A stretch of 64,000 nucleotides of DNA from SMBSF63 sp034003545 (GCA_964447155.1 CAYURM010000003.1:1-64000), one strand, 5' to 3'; shown: positions 32,629-42,480, counted from the first letter of the stretch. Numbers and translations: made by a program. The notes: generated by a model from the sequence alone, not told the origin.

Positions 32629-32646
32629 CCGAATCTGCCTGGAGTG
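32629..32646 (+). repeat. Diverged fragment of tRNA-Glu 3' end
   Basis: CCGAATCTGCCTGGAG resembles TCGAATCTCCCTGGAG of the tRNA. It is preceded by GGGATGATAT, as is the tRNA-Val tail copy at 19340. Confidence 0.5.
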
Positions 32647-32650
32647 ATTT

Positions 32651-33180
32651 GTAGGGTGCGTTGGTGTTTTTCCAACACACCAATTTATGCTGAGTGGGGG
32701 GGGATGCTGGCTGGTGCGTTCCCGTTCTGTATGGGAAGCTTGGGCTGGAAGGCTTGCCTATGCAATGGTGGTGGTTGGGGTGTCCAGGTATGAACGCACC
32801 CTACTGGAGCGATTTGTAGGGTGCGTTGGTGTTTTTCCAACGCACCAGTCTCTGCTGGGTGGGGGAAGTTTGTGCGCGGGGGTGGTTGTTGGTGCGTTCA
32901 AAAGCGAACGCACCCTACGAGGGCCAGGATGGCGGCTACGAGTACCAGCAGCGATCTGTAGTGTGCATTGGTGTTTTTCCAACGCACCCGTTTCTACTGG
33001 GTGAGGGAAGTTTGTGCGGGGGTGGTTTGTTGGTGCGTTGCGGATGAAATACCTGATAGGGTAAAGCACGCTAACGTACCCTGCGTGTGGTAAGAATGAA
33101 GGCTGGCGCAGTGTGGGTTGGTGTTTTTCCAAAGCATCCGTTTCTGGTGGGCAGGTGAATGTTGTGCAGGTTGCGCGGGG
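32651..33180 (+). repeat. Cluster of MITE-like repeats with 12-bp terminal inverted repeats
   Basis: Units at 32651-32804, 32816-32918, about 32958-33084 and a truncated one at 33109-33180. Units 1-2 begin GTAGGGTGCGTT and end in the complement AACGCACCCTAC. All share TTGGTGTTTTTCCAACGCAC, a TTTCTGCTGGGTGGGGGAAG-like middle and a GTGCGGGGGTGGTT stretch. No ORF in them is convincing. They fill the space between tRNA-Glu and the oxidoreductase 3' end. Confidence 0.85.
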
Positions 33181-33181
33181 T

Positions 33182-34795
33182 TTACTGAGGCTGAGCGGCT
33201 TTGACGATGCTGAGCGCGACGGCTTCCGCTGCCTTGATGCCATCCACGGCGGAGGAGAGGATGCCGCCCGCATAGCCAGAGCCTTCGCCTGCCGGGTAAA
33301 GTCCGGGGAGGTTGACGCTCTGGAAATCTGTGCCGCGCAGGATGCGGATGGGGGAAGAGGTGCGGGTTTCTACGCCGGTCAGGACAGCGTCTGCCATGGC
33401 AAATCCGGGGATGTGTTGGGCAAAGACGGGCAGGGCTTCCCGGAGGGCGGTGATGACATATTCGGGCAGGCTGGTGCTGAGGTCGGTAAGGTGAATGCCG
33501 GGTTTATAGGAAGGCTGAACAGATCCCAATGCGGTTGACGGACGGCCGGCCAGAAAATCGCTGACCAACTGCGCAGGCGCATCATAGGTACCGCCGCCGA
33601 GTTCGAAAGCGCGTTTTTCCCATTTGTGCTGGAAATCGATCCCGGCCAGCGGATTTTCCGGGTAATCTGTCGGGAAGACCTCGACCACGAGGGCGCTGTT
33701 GGCGTTGCCCGCATTGCGGGAATATTGGCTCATCCCGTTGGTGACGACCGTGCCGGGTTCAGAAGCGGCGGCCAGGACGGTGCCGCCGGGACACATGCAA
33801 AAGCTGTAAACGGTGCGGCCGTTGCGGCTGTGGTGTACCAGTTTGTAGTCCGCGGCGCCGAGGATGGGATGACCGGCATTCTCTCCAAAACGGCAGGCAT
33901 CGATCATCGTTTGGGGATGTTCGATGCGCAAGCCGATGGAGAAAGGCTTGGCCTCGATTTGTACACCCCGCTGAGCGAGCATGCGAAAGGTGTCGCGCGC
34001 ACTGTGGCCGATCGCCAGGATGACATGATCGCTGCGGAGGGTTTCGCCATCGGCCAGGGTCACTCCGCGCACCTGTCCTGCTTCGATAAGCAGATCATCG
34101 ACCCTGCTTTGGAAAAGGAATTCGCCGCCGAGGGACTGGATGGTATTGCGCATCTTTTCGATGATCCTGACCAGTTTGAGCGTGCCGATATGGGGTTTGC
34201 TGATATAGAGGATCTCTTCGGGCGCGCCGGCGGCCACCAACTCGGTGAGGACTTTGCGGCCGAGGTGGGCTTTATCTTTGATCTGGGTGTGGAGTTTGCC
34301 ATCCGAGAAGGTGCCGGCCCCGCCTTCGCCAAACTGGACATTCGATTCGGGGTGCAGTTCGCCCTGATTCCAAAATCCGAAGGTGTCTGCGGTGCGTTCC
34401 CGCACGGGTTTACCGCGTTCGAGGAGGATCGGGGCAAAGCCCATCTGCGCGAGGAGCAATCCGGCAAACAGGCCGCACGGGCCGCTGCCGATGATCAGGG
34501 GGCGCTGCGCGAAACCATCCGGCGCCTGGGCGACAAATTTGTACGCTGTATCCGGGGCAGGCTGGATGGTGTTGTCCCCGTGTTTTCGCCGCAGAATGTC
34601 TTTTTCTCCCCTGACCTTCACATGCAGGGTATAGATCAGTTTGATGTCGTTTTTTCTGCGGGCGTCATAGCTGCGTTTAAAGATGGTATAGCCGAGCAGG
34701 TCTTTCGGCGGGATGCCCAGCTTTTTGAGGATCGCAGTTTCCAAATCGCTTTGGGGGTGATCGAGTGCCAGTTTGAGATGGGTAAGCCGAAGCAT
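33182..34795 (-). CDS. FAD-dependent oxidoreductase (COG2509-like)
   Basis: 537 residues. An N-terminal region of about 90 residues rich in DUF-like alpha/beta (KLGIPPKDLLGYTIFKRSYDARRK) precedes a dinucleotide fold with IIGSGPCGLFAGLLLAQMGF and ERGKPVRERTADT. Further motifs: QFGEGGAGTFSDGKLHT, IGHSARDTFRML, YSFCMCPGGTV, and the closing FAD motif GLYPAGEGSGYAGGILSSAVDGIKAAE. This matches the uncharacterised FAD-dependent dehydrogenases common in bacteria; reaction unknown. ATG 34795 with AGGACAAGT is chosen; the frame continues to 34966 without support. Confidence 0.9.
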   Translation of the reverse strand: MLRLTHLKLALDHPQSDLETAILKKLGIPPKDLLGYTIFKRSYDARRKNDIKLIYTLHVKVRGEKDILRRKHGDNTIQPAPDTAYKFVAQAPDGFAQRPLIIGSGPCGLFAGLLLAQMGFAPILLERGKPVRERTADTFGFWNQGELHPESNVQFGEGGAGTFSDGKLHTQIKDKAHLGRKVLTELVAAGAPEEILYISKPHIGTLKLVRIIEKMRNTIQSLGGEFLFQSRVDDLLIEAGQVRGVTLADGETLRSDHVILAIGHSARDTFRMLAQRGVQIEAKPFSIGLRIEHPQTMIDACRFGENAGHPILGAADYKLVHHSRNGRTVYSFCMCPGGTVLAAASEPGTVVTNGMSQYSRNAGNANSALVVEVFPTDYPENPLAGIDFQHKWEKRAFELGGGTYDAPAQLVSDFLAGRPSTALGSVQPSYKPGIHLTDLSTSLPEYVITALREALPVFAQHIPGFAMADAVLTGVETRTSSPIRILRGTDFQSVNLPGLYPAGEGSGYAGGILSSAVDGIKAAEAVALSIVKAAQPQ

Positions 34796-34999
34796 ACTTG
34801 TCCTGTCGGGGTAGGGTAATTCTCGAAGATGGTTTAGTACAAAGATACCAGATTTTTGTGCGGATGAAAATGGGAGCAGGCAAACCGGCAGCGCCGCATG
34901 CCTGGAGGGGCTTTTTTGTACCTGTAAAGGGTTAAAGCTTGCTATACTGATAGTATCTGGTCGCACCCTATTGCGATACAGAAAGACAAGGAGCTGATA

Positions 35000-35170
35000 A
35001 TGGCAGACAAAAAATCCCCAAAGAAAAAAGATGACAAGGTTGAGGAAAAACTGAAAGACAAACCCAAAGACAAAGATGCTGAAAAGAAGAAGGATAAGAA
35101 AGACAAGAAGGATAAGAAGGACAAAAAGGATAAGAAGAAAGATAAGAAAAAAGATAAGAAAAAGAAGTAA
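35000..35170 (+). CDS. Lys-rich microprotein, 56 residues (KDK repeats)
   Basis: ATG at 35000 follows AAGGAG with 6-nt spacing. The product has 32 Lys and about 13 Asp in 56 residues: a mixed start (MADKKSPKKKDDKVEEKLK) then KDKK-type repeats up to the C-terminus. It resembles eukaryote-like or histone H1-like basic tails and may bind nucleic acid or another polyanion; that is inference. A TATACT box near 34942 could be its promoter. Such a composition could arise from low-complexity DNA, but the regular start and ribosome site argue for a gene. Confidence 0.65.
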   Translation: MADKKSPKKKDDKVEEKLKDKPKDKDAEKKKDKKDKKDKKDKKDKKKDKKKDKKKK

Positions 35171-35376
35171 AGCAGCTTTTTCTGACAGACAGGTCCCCCC
35201 GGCGGTGGTAATCCTGATGGGTTGGTTTGCTGCTGCCAGGGCATTTTGTGCTGCGCGGACGGGTTTGGCGGTTTGACGGGAAAAGTTAGCCTGTTTTGAT
35301 GCCTGGTATTTTGTACAATTAAGGATGGAGTGTGTATTTCCTCAAAACCAAAATACTGAAAGGGCAAACCGATCCT

Positions 35377-35847
35377 ATGCCAACCTACATGCCTGATCTC
35401 TTGCCGGCGCAAGAGATTTACAAAGAAGCCAAACCCGGCATCCGTTATTACAAAATTATGAAAACCCTGCGGGTCATCCCGGAGGATGTTTCAACCCGTC
35501 CGTATATTGACGAGATGGACCGCATCCAGAGCCAGCTGTACAATTTGCAAGGAGACGCATCACTGTTTGAAAAACAGGGCAAAAAGGAGGATGCGATTAA
35601 TCTGTACTGGCAGCTGGTTGACTCTCAATTTGACGATCCGCTCCCGTACCTGCGCCTGTGTGATTATTACACCCAAAAACGAAAACCCGAGCAGGTCAGT
35701 TATGTGTGCCAGAGCTATTTTCAGATGGCCGAATCGGTGAACGCGCTGGGGTATAAAAACCTGTATCGCGAGGAGCTGGTCGGGATGTTCAGGGATCTCT
35801 CGGGTTATGTTGGGGGTGGGGAGGGGGATGATGGATCGGGGGATTGA
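35377..35847 (+). CDS. Hypothetical protein, helical, TPR-like
   Basis: About 156 residues from ATG 35377; GTG 35332 is in frame and gives 171. Helical with one TPR-like pair (FEKQGKKEDAINLYWQLVDSQFDDPLPYLRLCDYYTQK), ending in a Gly/Asp-rich tail. No family recognised. It lies 54 bp before the methyltransferase gene in the same direction, but codon use and a separate TATAAT box at 35864 suggest independent transcription. The 206 bp before it contain nothing named. Confidence 0.6.
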   Translation: MPTYMPDLLPAQEIYKEAKPGIRYYKIMKTLRVIPEDVSTRPYIDEMDRIQSQLYNLQGDASLFEKQGKKEDAINLYWQLVDSQFDDPLPYLRLCDYYTQKRKPEQVSYVCQSYFQMAESVNALGYKNLYREELVGMFRDLSGYVGGGEGDDGSGD

Positions 35848-35901
35848 GGGAGGGGAATAAGGTTATAATTGCTTTTAGCCCATATCAAGAGGATGGAAAC
35901 C

Positions 35902-38517
35902 ATGAGGGACCCCCAAAAATTCGAAAAACAATTCTTCGCCGCGCTCAATGACATTTTCGTGGGTGCCAAAGTGGAAGGCGATTCCGGCTACATCAACCTG
36001 ATGCACATTAAATCCCGCTACTACACCGAGGGGGTCTTTCCGCAATTGCAGCAGGATATTGAAGCCGCCCTGCAGCCCTTCCCGGGTTTTCGCGAAGAAC
36101 TTTTCGACAAGCTGCACACCTTTTTCCAACGCTATTTCAGCGAAAGCGGCTCGATCTACTTTCGCTATACTCCCCTGCACCAGAAGGTCTACGAACAGGT
36201 TTATACCGATGACCGCGACGTAATCCTCTTCTGGAAGACGCACATGCTGTACTACGTCAAAACCGACCGCATTTTCACCAGCCTGAATGTAGAAGTGAAC
36301 GGGGTCAGGTTCTTCTTTGATGCCAAAGACATGGAATTAAAGAAGGCGAACGAAAAGCGCCAGGTGATCTTTGGTTTTCGTCATGCTGCGGAGGACGGAA
36401 CGCTGGTCTTTGATGTGGCTTACTCGGAACGGGGACGCGTCACCAAAGTGGATGACATCCTGCGGGCGGCCAAACAGGCGGGCCACGAGCTGGACGACGA
36501 GACCCTCAACCAGGCCATGCGCGTTTTTGAAAAACAAAGCGAGGTGGATTACTTCATCAACAAGAACGCCCGTGCCTTTTTGCAGGAACAATTCGAATTG
36601 TGGATGTACCAGTATCTGTTTGCGGGCAAGAATGTGTGGGACGCGGAACGCCTGGCCCAACTGCAAACCCTCAAGGCGATTGCTTTCAAGGTGATTGATT
36701 TCATCAGCCAGTTTGAAGATGAATTGGTCAAAGTATGGAACAAACCCAAATTTGTGCGCAACAGCCACTACATCCTCACCCTGGATCATATCCTGCCCGC
36801 CGCGGACCTGTGGAAGAAGATCAAAGCCCATCCCGGGATGGCCGCCCAGCTTGCCGAATGGCAGGCCCTGGGCATGATTGAGAAAGGCTTCAAGCTGGAG
36901 CTTATTACTACGCCAGACCTTACCGGCGCTCCGCTTCACCCCCAATACCAGCACCTGCCCCTGGACACGCGCCACTTCCCCGATCTTGAATTGGAGATGC
37001 TGGCGTTATTCGATGACCTGGATGCCGCCCTCGATGGCTGGCTGGTACACAGCGAGAACTATCAGGCTCTTAATACGATGCTGCCAAAGTTTCGAGGGCG
37101 AGTAAAAGCGATTCATATAGATCCGCCTTACAATACTGAAACTAGTGGTTTTTTATATGCAAATACATATTTGCATTCGAGCTGGCTAACAATGATGGAA
37201 AATCGGATTGCATGTAGTTTGCCATTGCTGTCAAATGATGGCTCATTTTTATGTCATATTGATGAAAATGAATACGAACGTTTGAAATTATTATTTGACA
37301 AATACTCTATTCCTCATGTAGGAACTATAATATGGGATAAAAAGAACCCCATGCTTGGGCGAAAAGGTATTGCAACACAACATGAATATATTATTTGGTG
37401 CTCACATCAAACATCATCTATATATTTACGAAATGATAGTATCTTGTCAATATTACAAAATGTTAAAAAAATTATTAAGAAGCATGGTGGTACAACAGAA
37501 CAAGCCCAAAAAGATTTTTTAAAATGGATTAACAACAATTCTGAGTTAAGTGGTGGCGAAAAAGCATATCGATATCTTGATGAAGACGGACGAATTTTTC
37601 AAAGTGTTAGCCTAGGAGCACCTGAGCCACGAAAAGATAAGAAATTCTTTATTCCACTTCTACACCCGAAGACAAAAAAACCTTGCCCTATTCCTTCAAA
37701 TGGATTTTCACGAACACCTGAAACTCTTCAAGTAATGCAAAGTAGAAATGAAATAATCTTTGGCGATGATGAGACTGGTCAACCTCGCAGAAAGGTATTT
37801 TTAACCAAAGAATCTAAACGACAAATTTCATCAGTTATCCGAGATGCAAGTCGTGGAAAAATGGACGTTGATAAATTAGGTCTTGAATTTCCTTATTGCC
37901 ATCCTGTATCTCTTTATGAAAAAACTAACGGTGCCGCAACAGATTCTTCAAGTAATCAAATAGTTGCAGATTATTTCGCAGGATCAGGCACTACTGCTCA
38001 TTCCATTATGAACCTGAACCGCTCCGATGACGGCCAGCGCAAGTACATCCTGGTCGAGATGGGCGAGCATTTTGAAACGGTCCTCCTGCCCCGCGTCAAG
38101 AAAGTTGCCTTCTGCAGCAAGTGGAAGAACGGCAAACCGGTGTTTGAGAAAGACGAAGGCGGGATGAGCCATTTTGTCAAATACTACGAGCTGGAGCAAT
38201 ACGAAGATGCCCTGCGCCGGGCCAGATATGCCGACGCCGATCTGTTTAACAATCCCTTTGATGACCCCTATCACCAATACGTGTTCCTGCGGGACACCAA
38301 AATGCTGGATTCTGTAGAAATAGACGCCGCACAGGATCAGGTGCACTTCCATCCCGAACGTCTGTATGCGGACATCGACCTGGCCGAAACCCTCTCCAAC
38401 CTGCGCGGCAAGTGGATCAAACGCATCACCGCCGAGACGGTTGAATTTGCAGACGGCGAGACGATGAGTCTGAGCGACCCCGACTGGCACACGATCAAAC
38501 CCCTGGTGTGGTGGTAG
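35902..38517 (+). CDS. Type III-like DNA methyltransferase (Mod), mosaic
   Basis: About 871 residues. Amino-methyltransferase with DPPYNTE at residue 407 (motif IV) and FAGSGTT at 692 (motif I), i.e. beta-class order as in Type III Mod proteins. The first 400 residues form an extra helical region. ATG 35902 with AAGAGGA upstream is chosen. The core between the two motifs (about 37090-38005) is strikingly AT-rich: 15 of 60 G+C at 37441-37500 against 33 of 60 at 36961-37020. This points to replacement of the target-recognition region by recombination. The nuclease gene follows after 4 nt. Confidence 0.9.
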   Translation: MRDPQKFEKQFFAALNDIFVGAKVEGDSGYINLMHIKSRYYTEGVFPQLQQDIEAALQPFPGFREELFDKLHTFFQRYFSESGSIYFRYTPLHQKVYEQVYTDDRDVILFWKTHMLYYVKTDRIFTSLNVEVNGVRFFFDAKDMELKKANEKRQVIFGFRHAAEDGTLVFDVAYSERGRVTKVDDILRAAKQAGHELDDETLNQAMRVFEKQSEVDYFINKNARAFLQEQFELWMYQYLFAGKNVWDAERLAQLQTLKAIAFKVIDFISQFEDELVKVWNKPKFVRNSHYILTLDHILPAADLWKKIKAHPGMAAQLAEWQALGMIEKGFKLELITTPDLTGAPLHPQYQHLPLDTRHFPDLELEMLALFDDLDAALDGWLVHSENYQALNTMLPKFRGRVKAIHIDPPYNTETSGFLYANTYLHSSWLTMMENRIACSLPLLSNDGSFLCHIDENEYERLKLLFDKYSIPHVGTIIWDKKNPMLGRKGIATQHEYIIWCSHQTSSIYLRNDSILSILQNVKKIIKKHGGTTEQAQKDFLKWINNNSELSGGEKAYRYLDEDGRIFQSVSLGAPEPRKDKKFFIPLLHPKTKKPCPIPSNGFSRTPETLQVMQSRNEIIFGDDETGQPRRKVFLTKESKRQISSVIRDASRGKMDVDKLGLEFPYCHPVSLYEKTNGAATDSSSNQIVADYFAGSGTTAHSIMNLNRSDDGQRKYILVEMGEHFETVLLPRVKKVAFCSKWKNGKPVFEKDEGGMSHFVKYYELEQYEDALRRARYADADLFNNPFDDPYHQYVFLRDTKMLDSVEIDAAQDQVHFHPERLYADIDLAETLSNLRGKWIKRITAETVEFADGETMSLSDPDWHTIKPLVWW

Positions 38518-38521
38518 TTCA

Positions 38522-41485
38522 ATGACCCGCATTTACCTGGAAGAGCTGGCCGAAAACCTGCGCCCTGACCGCCTGCCTGCCAACTGGTCGACCTTTGACC
38601 TGGCGTCCTTTTCGCGCGGCAAGCAACTGTGGGAATACCAGCAAACTGCCCTGCGCAATGCCCTGGCGGCGCTGTGGCAGTATTATCACGGTTCGGACGC
38701 TGACCTTGCGGATACACCCGCCCTGAAAGAAGCCTATCTGCAGTGGTACCGCGACTTCGGACTGGATCAAAACCTGGACATTCCGCTGGACCGTTCCAGC
38801 CGCGCCAGACGGCAGGTAACCAGCCTGCTGGAAGGCTTTTACGAAACGGACGAAACCGGTGACAGCCTGCCTTACGTGCAGTTCATCAACCGCATGTCCT
38901 TCTGGATGGCGACCGGCTCCGGCAAAACCCTGGTGATCGTCAAACTGATTGAACTTCTGCAGGAACTGATCCGGCGGGGGGAGATGCCTGCCCATGATAT
39001 TCTCGTCCTGGCCCACCGCGACGATCTGCTGGCACAGTTGCACAAACACGTGGATGACTTCAACAACCAGGGCAGCTTCCATATCCATCTGCGCGAGCTG
39101 CGCGAGTATGCCGACGCCAAACATGCCCAGCCCACCCTGCTGGATGATCAGGAGCTGACCGTCTTTTATTACCGCTCCGACAACCTCAGCGACGAGCAAA
39201 AAGAAAAAATCATCGACTTCCGCAGCTATGACAACGATGGCGGCTGGTACATCCTGCTGGATGAAGCGCACAAAGGCGACCGGGAAGACTCCAAGCGCCA
39301 GCACATCTATTCGATCCTCTCCCGCAATGGCTTCCTGTTCAACTTCTCGGCCACCTTCACCGATGACAGGGACATCATCAGCACCGTTTCCAACTACAAC
39401 CTGAGCGAATTCATTCGCAAAGGCCACGGGAAGCACATCACCATCCTGCAGCAGGAAACGCGGGCTTTTAGAAGAAACGAAGATTACAGCGACGACGAAA
39501 AACAGAAAATTATTCTCAAAGGGCTGATCATGCTGGCCTATACGCGGCAGTTTGAACAGCGCGTCCGCCAGGTGCGCTCCGACCTGTACCACCGCCCCCT
39601 GCTGATGGCCCTGGTCAACTCCGTCAACACCCAGGACGCCGACCTTAAACTATTCTTTCGGGAGCTGGTGCGGATTGGCAGTGGAGATATTGATCAGCAA
39701 ATCTGGGAGCAGGCCAAAAACGAACTGCTGCAGGAACTGCGTGACCAGCCCGAATACCTGTTTGAAAGCCGTACGCCGCTCCAAATCCATCAGGATGTGC
39801 TTTACAACATCGATCAGACGAGCCTGCTGAAAGCGGTCTTCAATGCCAATGGCCCCGGCGAGATCGAAGTGCTGACCCGTCCCTCAAACCGCAAGGAAGT
39901 CGCTTTCAAGCTCAAGACCAGTGATGATCCTTTTGCCCTGGTGCGCATCGGGGACATCTCTGCGTGGCTCAAAGAGGAACTCACCGGCTATGAGATCAAC
40001 CGTCAGGTAACCGATGAGGGGTATTTCGCCCGGCTTAACCAACCCGATTCGGATATCAACATTCTGCTCGGCTCGCGCAGTTTCTATGAAGGCTGGGATT
40101 CCAACCGCCCGAATGTGATCATGTACGTCAACATCGGTACCGGCACCGACGCGCGCAAATTCATCCTGCAATCTGTGGGCCGGGGGGTGCGCATCGAACC
40201 GCTGCGCAACCAGCGCAAGCGCCTGCGCGAGCTCCACACCAGCGGGGCACTGAACGATCCGGCCCTGTTTGACGCCGTCAAGAATAATATCCTGCCATTA
40301 GAAAGCGTGTTCATCTTCGGCACCAACCGGGAAGCCCTGGAAGTGGTCATCTCCGAGCTGGACCAGGAAAGCAAAAAAACAGCCTTCCACGAGATCAGCC
40401 TTGCGCTCAACGAGGAAGCGATAAACGGTAAGCTGCTGCTCGTGCCGGTCTATCAATCCAGTAACGTCCCCCTTTACAAAAACCGCAGCCTGTCCAAGTT
40501 TGCTCTCACCGAGGAGAATCTGGCCCTGCTGCAGCGATACCTGGCCTATGTGGACGACGACCGGGTTTTTCTGGCCTTGCATGACCACTACCAGCCCGCC
40601 CAGGTAGCCGCCCTGCGCGAAAGCATGGAGAACACGCAAGACACCTTCCGCACCGATGGCCGGCCGTTCAAAAACCTGGAGGTACTCACCCGTCAGGCGC
40701 TGGGTTACTTCTCTATTCACAACAAAGAATTTGACCAGTTCAAAGAACTGGAAGAGGAGATCAATCACTTCCGGCATATCAGAGTGACACTGGAAGAGAT
40801 CGGGTCTCTGGAGCGGAGCATCCAACGGGTGCTCGAATCGGCGCACACCATCCGGGAAGCAAGAAGTAAATACGAAGCGCAGCAAATGACACTGGATGAA
40901 CTGCTGGAAACCGTGCAGGCCAACCCGGATGCGGAGACCTTTTATGCGGAAGGAGCAAGCCTGGAGATCAAACGGCTTGAAAAGCATTACTATATTCCGG
41001 TGCTGCTTTCAAAGGATGAGAAGATCGCCTATATTCGCTCGATCATTCATGTAGCAAGCGAAGTGCGCTTCCTGCAAGAGCTGGAAACCTACCTGAAAAA
41101 ACAAGATAACAAATTTAAGGATTTTGACTGGTGGTTATTCAGCCGGGTGGATGAACAATCCGACCAGATCAATATCCCCTACTATTATCCTATCGAAAAC
41201 CGCATTGCCAACTTCAAACCGGATTTCATCTTCTGGTTGAAGAAGGGCGAGGCGTATCACATCGTTTTTGTAGACCCCAAGGGCACAGGCCGGACAGAAT
41301 ATGAACACAAAGTAGATGGCTACCGGAATCTGTTTGAAGAGAAAGACAGGCCGAAAATCTTCCAATATCGAGACCTTAACGTTCGGGTGCATGTCTTCCT
41401 TTATACCGCTGACAGCCAATACCTGGCTGAAGGCTACCGGCGCTACTGGTTTGACAATATCGACCAAATGCTGGAAAAGCTGTAA
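38522..41485 (+). CDS. Type III-like restriction helicase-nuclease (Res)
   Basis: 987 residues. SF2 helicase: Walker A ATGSGKT at 130-136, DEAH at 247-250, motif III-like FNFSATF and motif VI-like VGRGVRIEP. The C-terminal nuclease has a PD-(D/E)xK pattern (KPDFIFWL..VDPKGT, about 898-921). With the upstream methyltransferase it forms a two-gene restriction-modification system that would cut DNA lacking the Mod methylation. Unlike Mod, base composition is even throughout. Sequence recognised cannot be read from the protein. Confidence 0.92.
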   Translation: MTRIYLEELAENLRPDRLPANWSTFDLASFSRGKQLWEYQQTALRNALAALWQYYHGSDADLADTPALKEAYLQWYRDFGLDQNLDIPLDRSSRARRQVTSLLEGFYETDETGDSLPYVQFINRMSFWMATGSGKTLVIVKLIELLQELIRRGEMPAHDILVLAHRDDLLAQLHKHVDDFNNQGSFHIHLRELREYADAKHAQPTLLDDQELTVFYYRSDNLSDEQKEKIIDFRSYDNDGGWYILLDEAHKGDREDSKRQHIYSILSRNGFLFNFSATFTDDRDIISTVSNYNLSEFIRKGHGKHITILQQETRAFRRNEDYSDDEKQKIILKGLIMLAYTRQFEQRVRQVRSDLYHRPLLMALVNSVNTQDADLKLFFRELVRIGSGDIDQQIWEQAKNELLQELRDQPEYLFESRTPLQIHQDVLYNIDQTSLLKAVFNANGPGEIEVLTRPSNRKEVAFKLKTSDDPFALVRIGDISAWLKEELTGYEINRQVTDEGYFARLNQPDSDINILLGSRSFYEGWDSNRPNVIMYVNIGTGTDARKFILQSVGRGVRIEPLRNQRKRLRELHTSGALNDPALFDAVKNNILPLESVFIFGTNREALEVVISELDQESKKTAFHEISLALNEEAINGKLLLVPVYQSSNVPLYKNRSLSKFALTEENLALLQRYLAYVDDDRVFLALHDHYQPAQVAALRESMENTQDTFRTDGRPFKNLEVLTRQALGYFSIHNKEFDQFKELEEEINHFRHIRVTLEEIGSLERSIQRVLESAHTIREARSKYEAQQMTLDELLETVQANPDAETFYAEGASLEIKRLEKHYYIPVLLSKDEKIAYIRSIIHVASEVRFLQELETYLKKQDNKFKDFDWWLFSRVDEQSDQINIPYYYPIENRIANFKPDFIFWLKKGEAYHIVFVDPKGTGRTEYEHKVDGYRNLFEEKDRPKIFQYRDLNVRVHVFLYTADSQYLAEGYRRYWFDNIDQMLEKL

Positions 41486-41597
41486 GCAGAAAATCATCTA
41501 TCACACGATGGCATTCCTTTGTTTCAATGGTATGATTTCCGGTATCGTGCTCATCTAATCGATAGTCGAAATCAATTTTGAAATGGAGTACCTGACC

Positions 41598-42389
41598 ATG
41601 ACCCATTCAACCCTTCCCAAAGGCAGTGAACGCGAGGTGCGTTCGTTGAGCAGCACGCAAATTGACGGTGCGCCGATTGCGTATATTATCGTGATGGCGG
41701 CGGTGGTGACGGCGTTGTCGTTCATCCCGTTTTCGCTGATCGTTGGCTCGGGAGGGAGTTTCCCGCTCAGCCAGGGGGTGTTGGGGCTGGTGGGCTGGGT
41801 GCTGGGGCCGCTGGCGGGGGGGATCGCCTCCGGGGTGGGGGCCTTGCTGGGCGTGTTTCTGGCCCCGCACACGGCCGGGCCGATCCCGTTGATGCGCATC
41901 GTGACCAGTGTGTACGCCAGCTTCGCGGCGGGGACGATGGTGGTCGGGCAGAAGCGCAGGAACTGGTGGATGCCGGTGGCGGCGGTTGCCGTGCTGGCGC
42001 TGGCTTATCTTGGCTGGCGGGCGATTTTCCTGAACGGGGTGGGGGCGTGGGTGGTGCTGACGGTGACGTTTGTTAACTGGTCAGCGATCCTGCTGTTTGT
42101 GCTGCCGACCCGCAAGTGGATCGCCGGATGGCTGCGCAGTCCGAAGCTGCCGAGGGTGATGGCGGGGCTGGCCCTGGGGACGTGGATGATCTACGGGATC
42201 ACGCATGTCATTCAGGCGGCGACCATCTATCATTTGCAGAATTATCCTGCCGAGGTGTGGGTGACGTTGATCCCGGTCATCCCGTTTGAGAATCTGGTGC
42301 GGGCGGCGGTGGGGGTGGTGATCGGCAGCGGGGTGATTGCCGGGCTGCGGGCGATTGGGCTGGTCAAGCCGGAGCATGCCGGGTTTTAG
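41598..42389 (+). CDS. ECF transporter S component, substrate unknown
   Basis: 263 residues with about six hydrophobic segments (IAYIIVMAAVVTALSFIPF; GVLGLVGWVLGPLAGGIASGVGALLGVFL; LVRAAVGVVIGSGVIAGL). Gly-rich second/third helices are typical of vitamin-type S components. Its ATPase and T partner genes follow at 42556 and 44283. ATG 41598 is used: GGAG lies 9 nt upstream and the ATG at 41583 overlaps it. No riboswitch was recognised upstream, so the vitamin or metal carried is unknown. Confidence 0.85.
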   Translation: MTHSTLPKGSEREVRSLSSTQIDGAPIAYIIVMAAVVTALSFIPFSLIVGSGGSFPLSQGVLGLVGWVLGPLAGGIASGVGALLGVFLAPHTAGPIPLMRIVTSVYASFAAGTMVVGQKRRNWWMPVAAVAVLALAYLGWRAIFLNGVGAWVVLTVTFVNWSAILLFVLPTRKWIAGWLRSPKLPRVMAGLALGTWMIYGITHVIQAATIYHLQNYPAEVWVTLIPVIPFENLVRAAVGVVIGSGVIAGLRAIGLVKPEHAGF

Positions 42390-42445
42390 GGGAGTATGAT
42401 TTGTGGGGAAGGTTTTGTTCTTGTGAAGTTTGCGTTTAAGGGAGG

Positions 42446-42465
42446 GTAACGACTAAAGTCGTTAC
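42446..42465 (+). repeat. Small palindromic repeat, copy 2 (ACGACT-type)
   Basis: GTAACGACT-AA-AGTCGTTAC followed by GACAATT. Confidence 0.7.
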
Positions 42466-42480
42466 GACAATTGAGGGTAG

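Noticed and set aside
32651..33180. Short ORFs within the MITE-like cluster
   Set aside because: They repeat the same DNA in different frames and lack start context; the repeats explain them.
33626..34819. 397-codon plus-strand ORF
   Set aside because: Antisense to the FAD oxidoreductase, which has clear dinucleotide-binding motifs.
41486..41597. Riboswitch before the ECF S gene
   Set aside because: I looked for conserved B12, thiamin or other riboswitch cores and saw none in this 112-bp gap.
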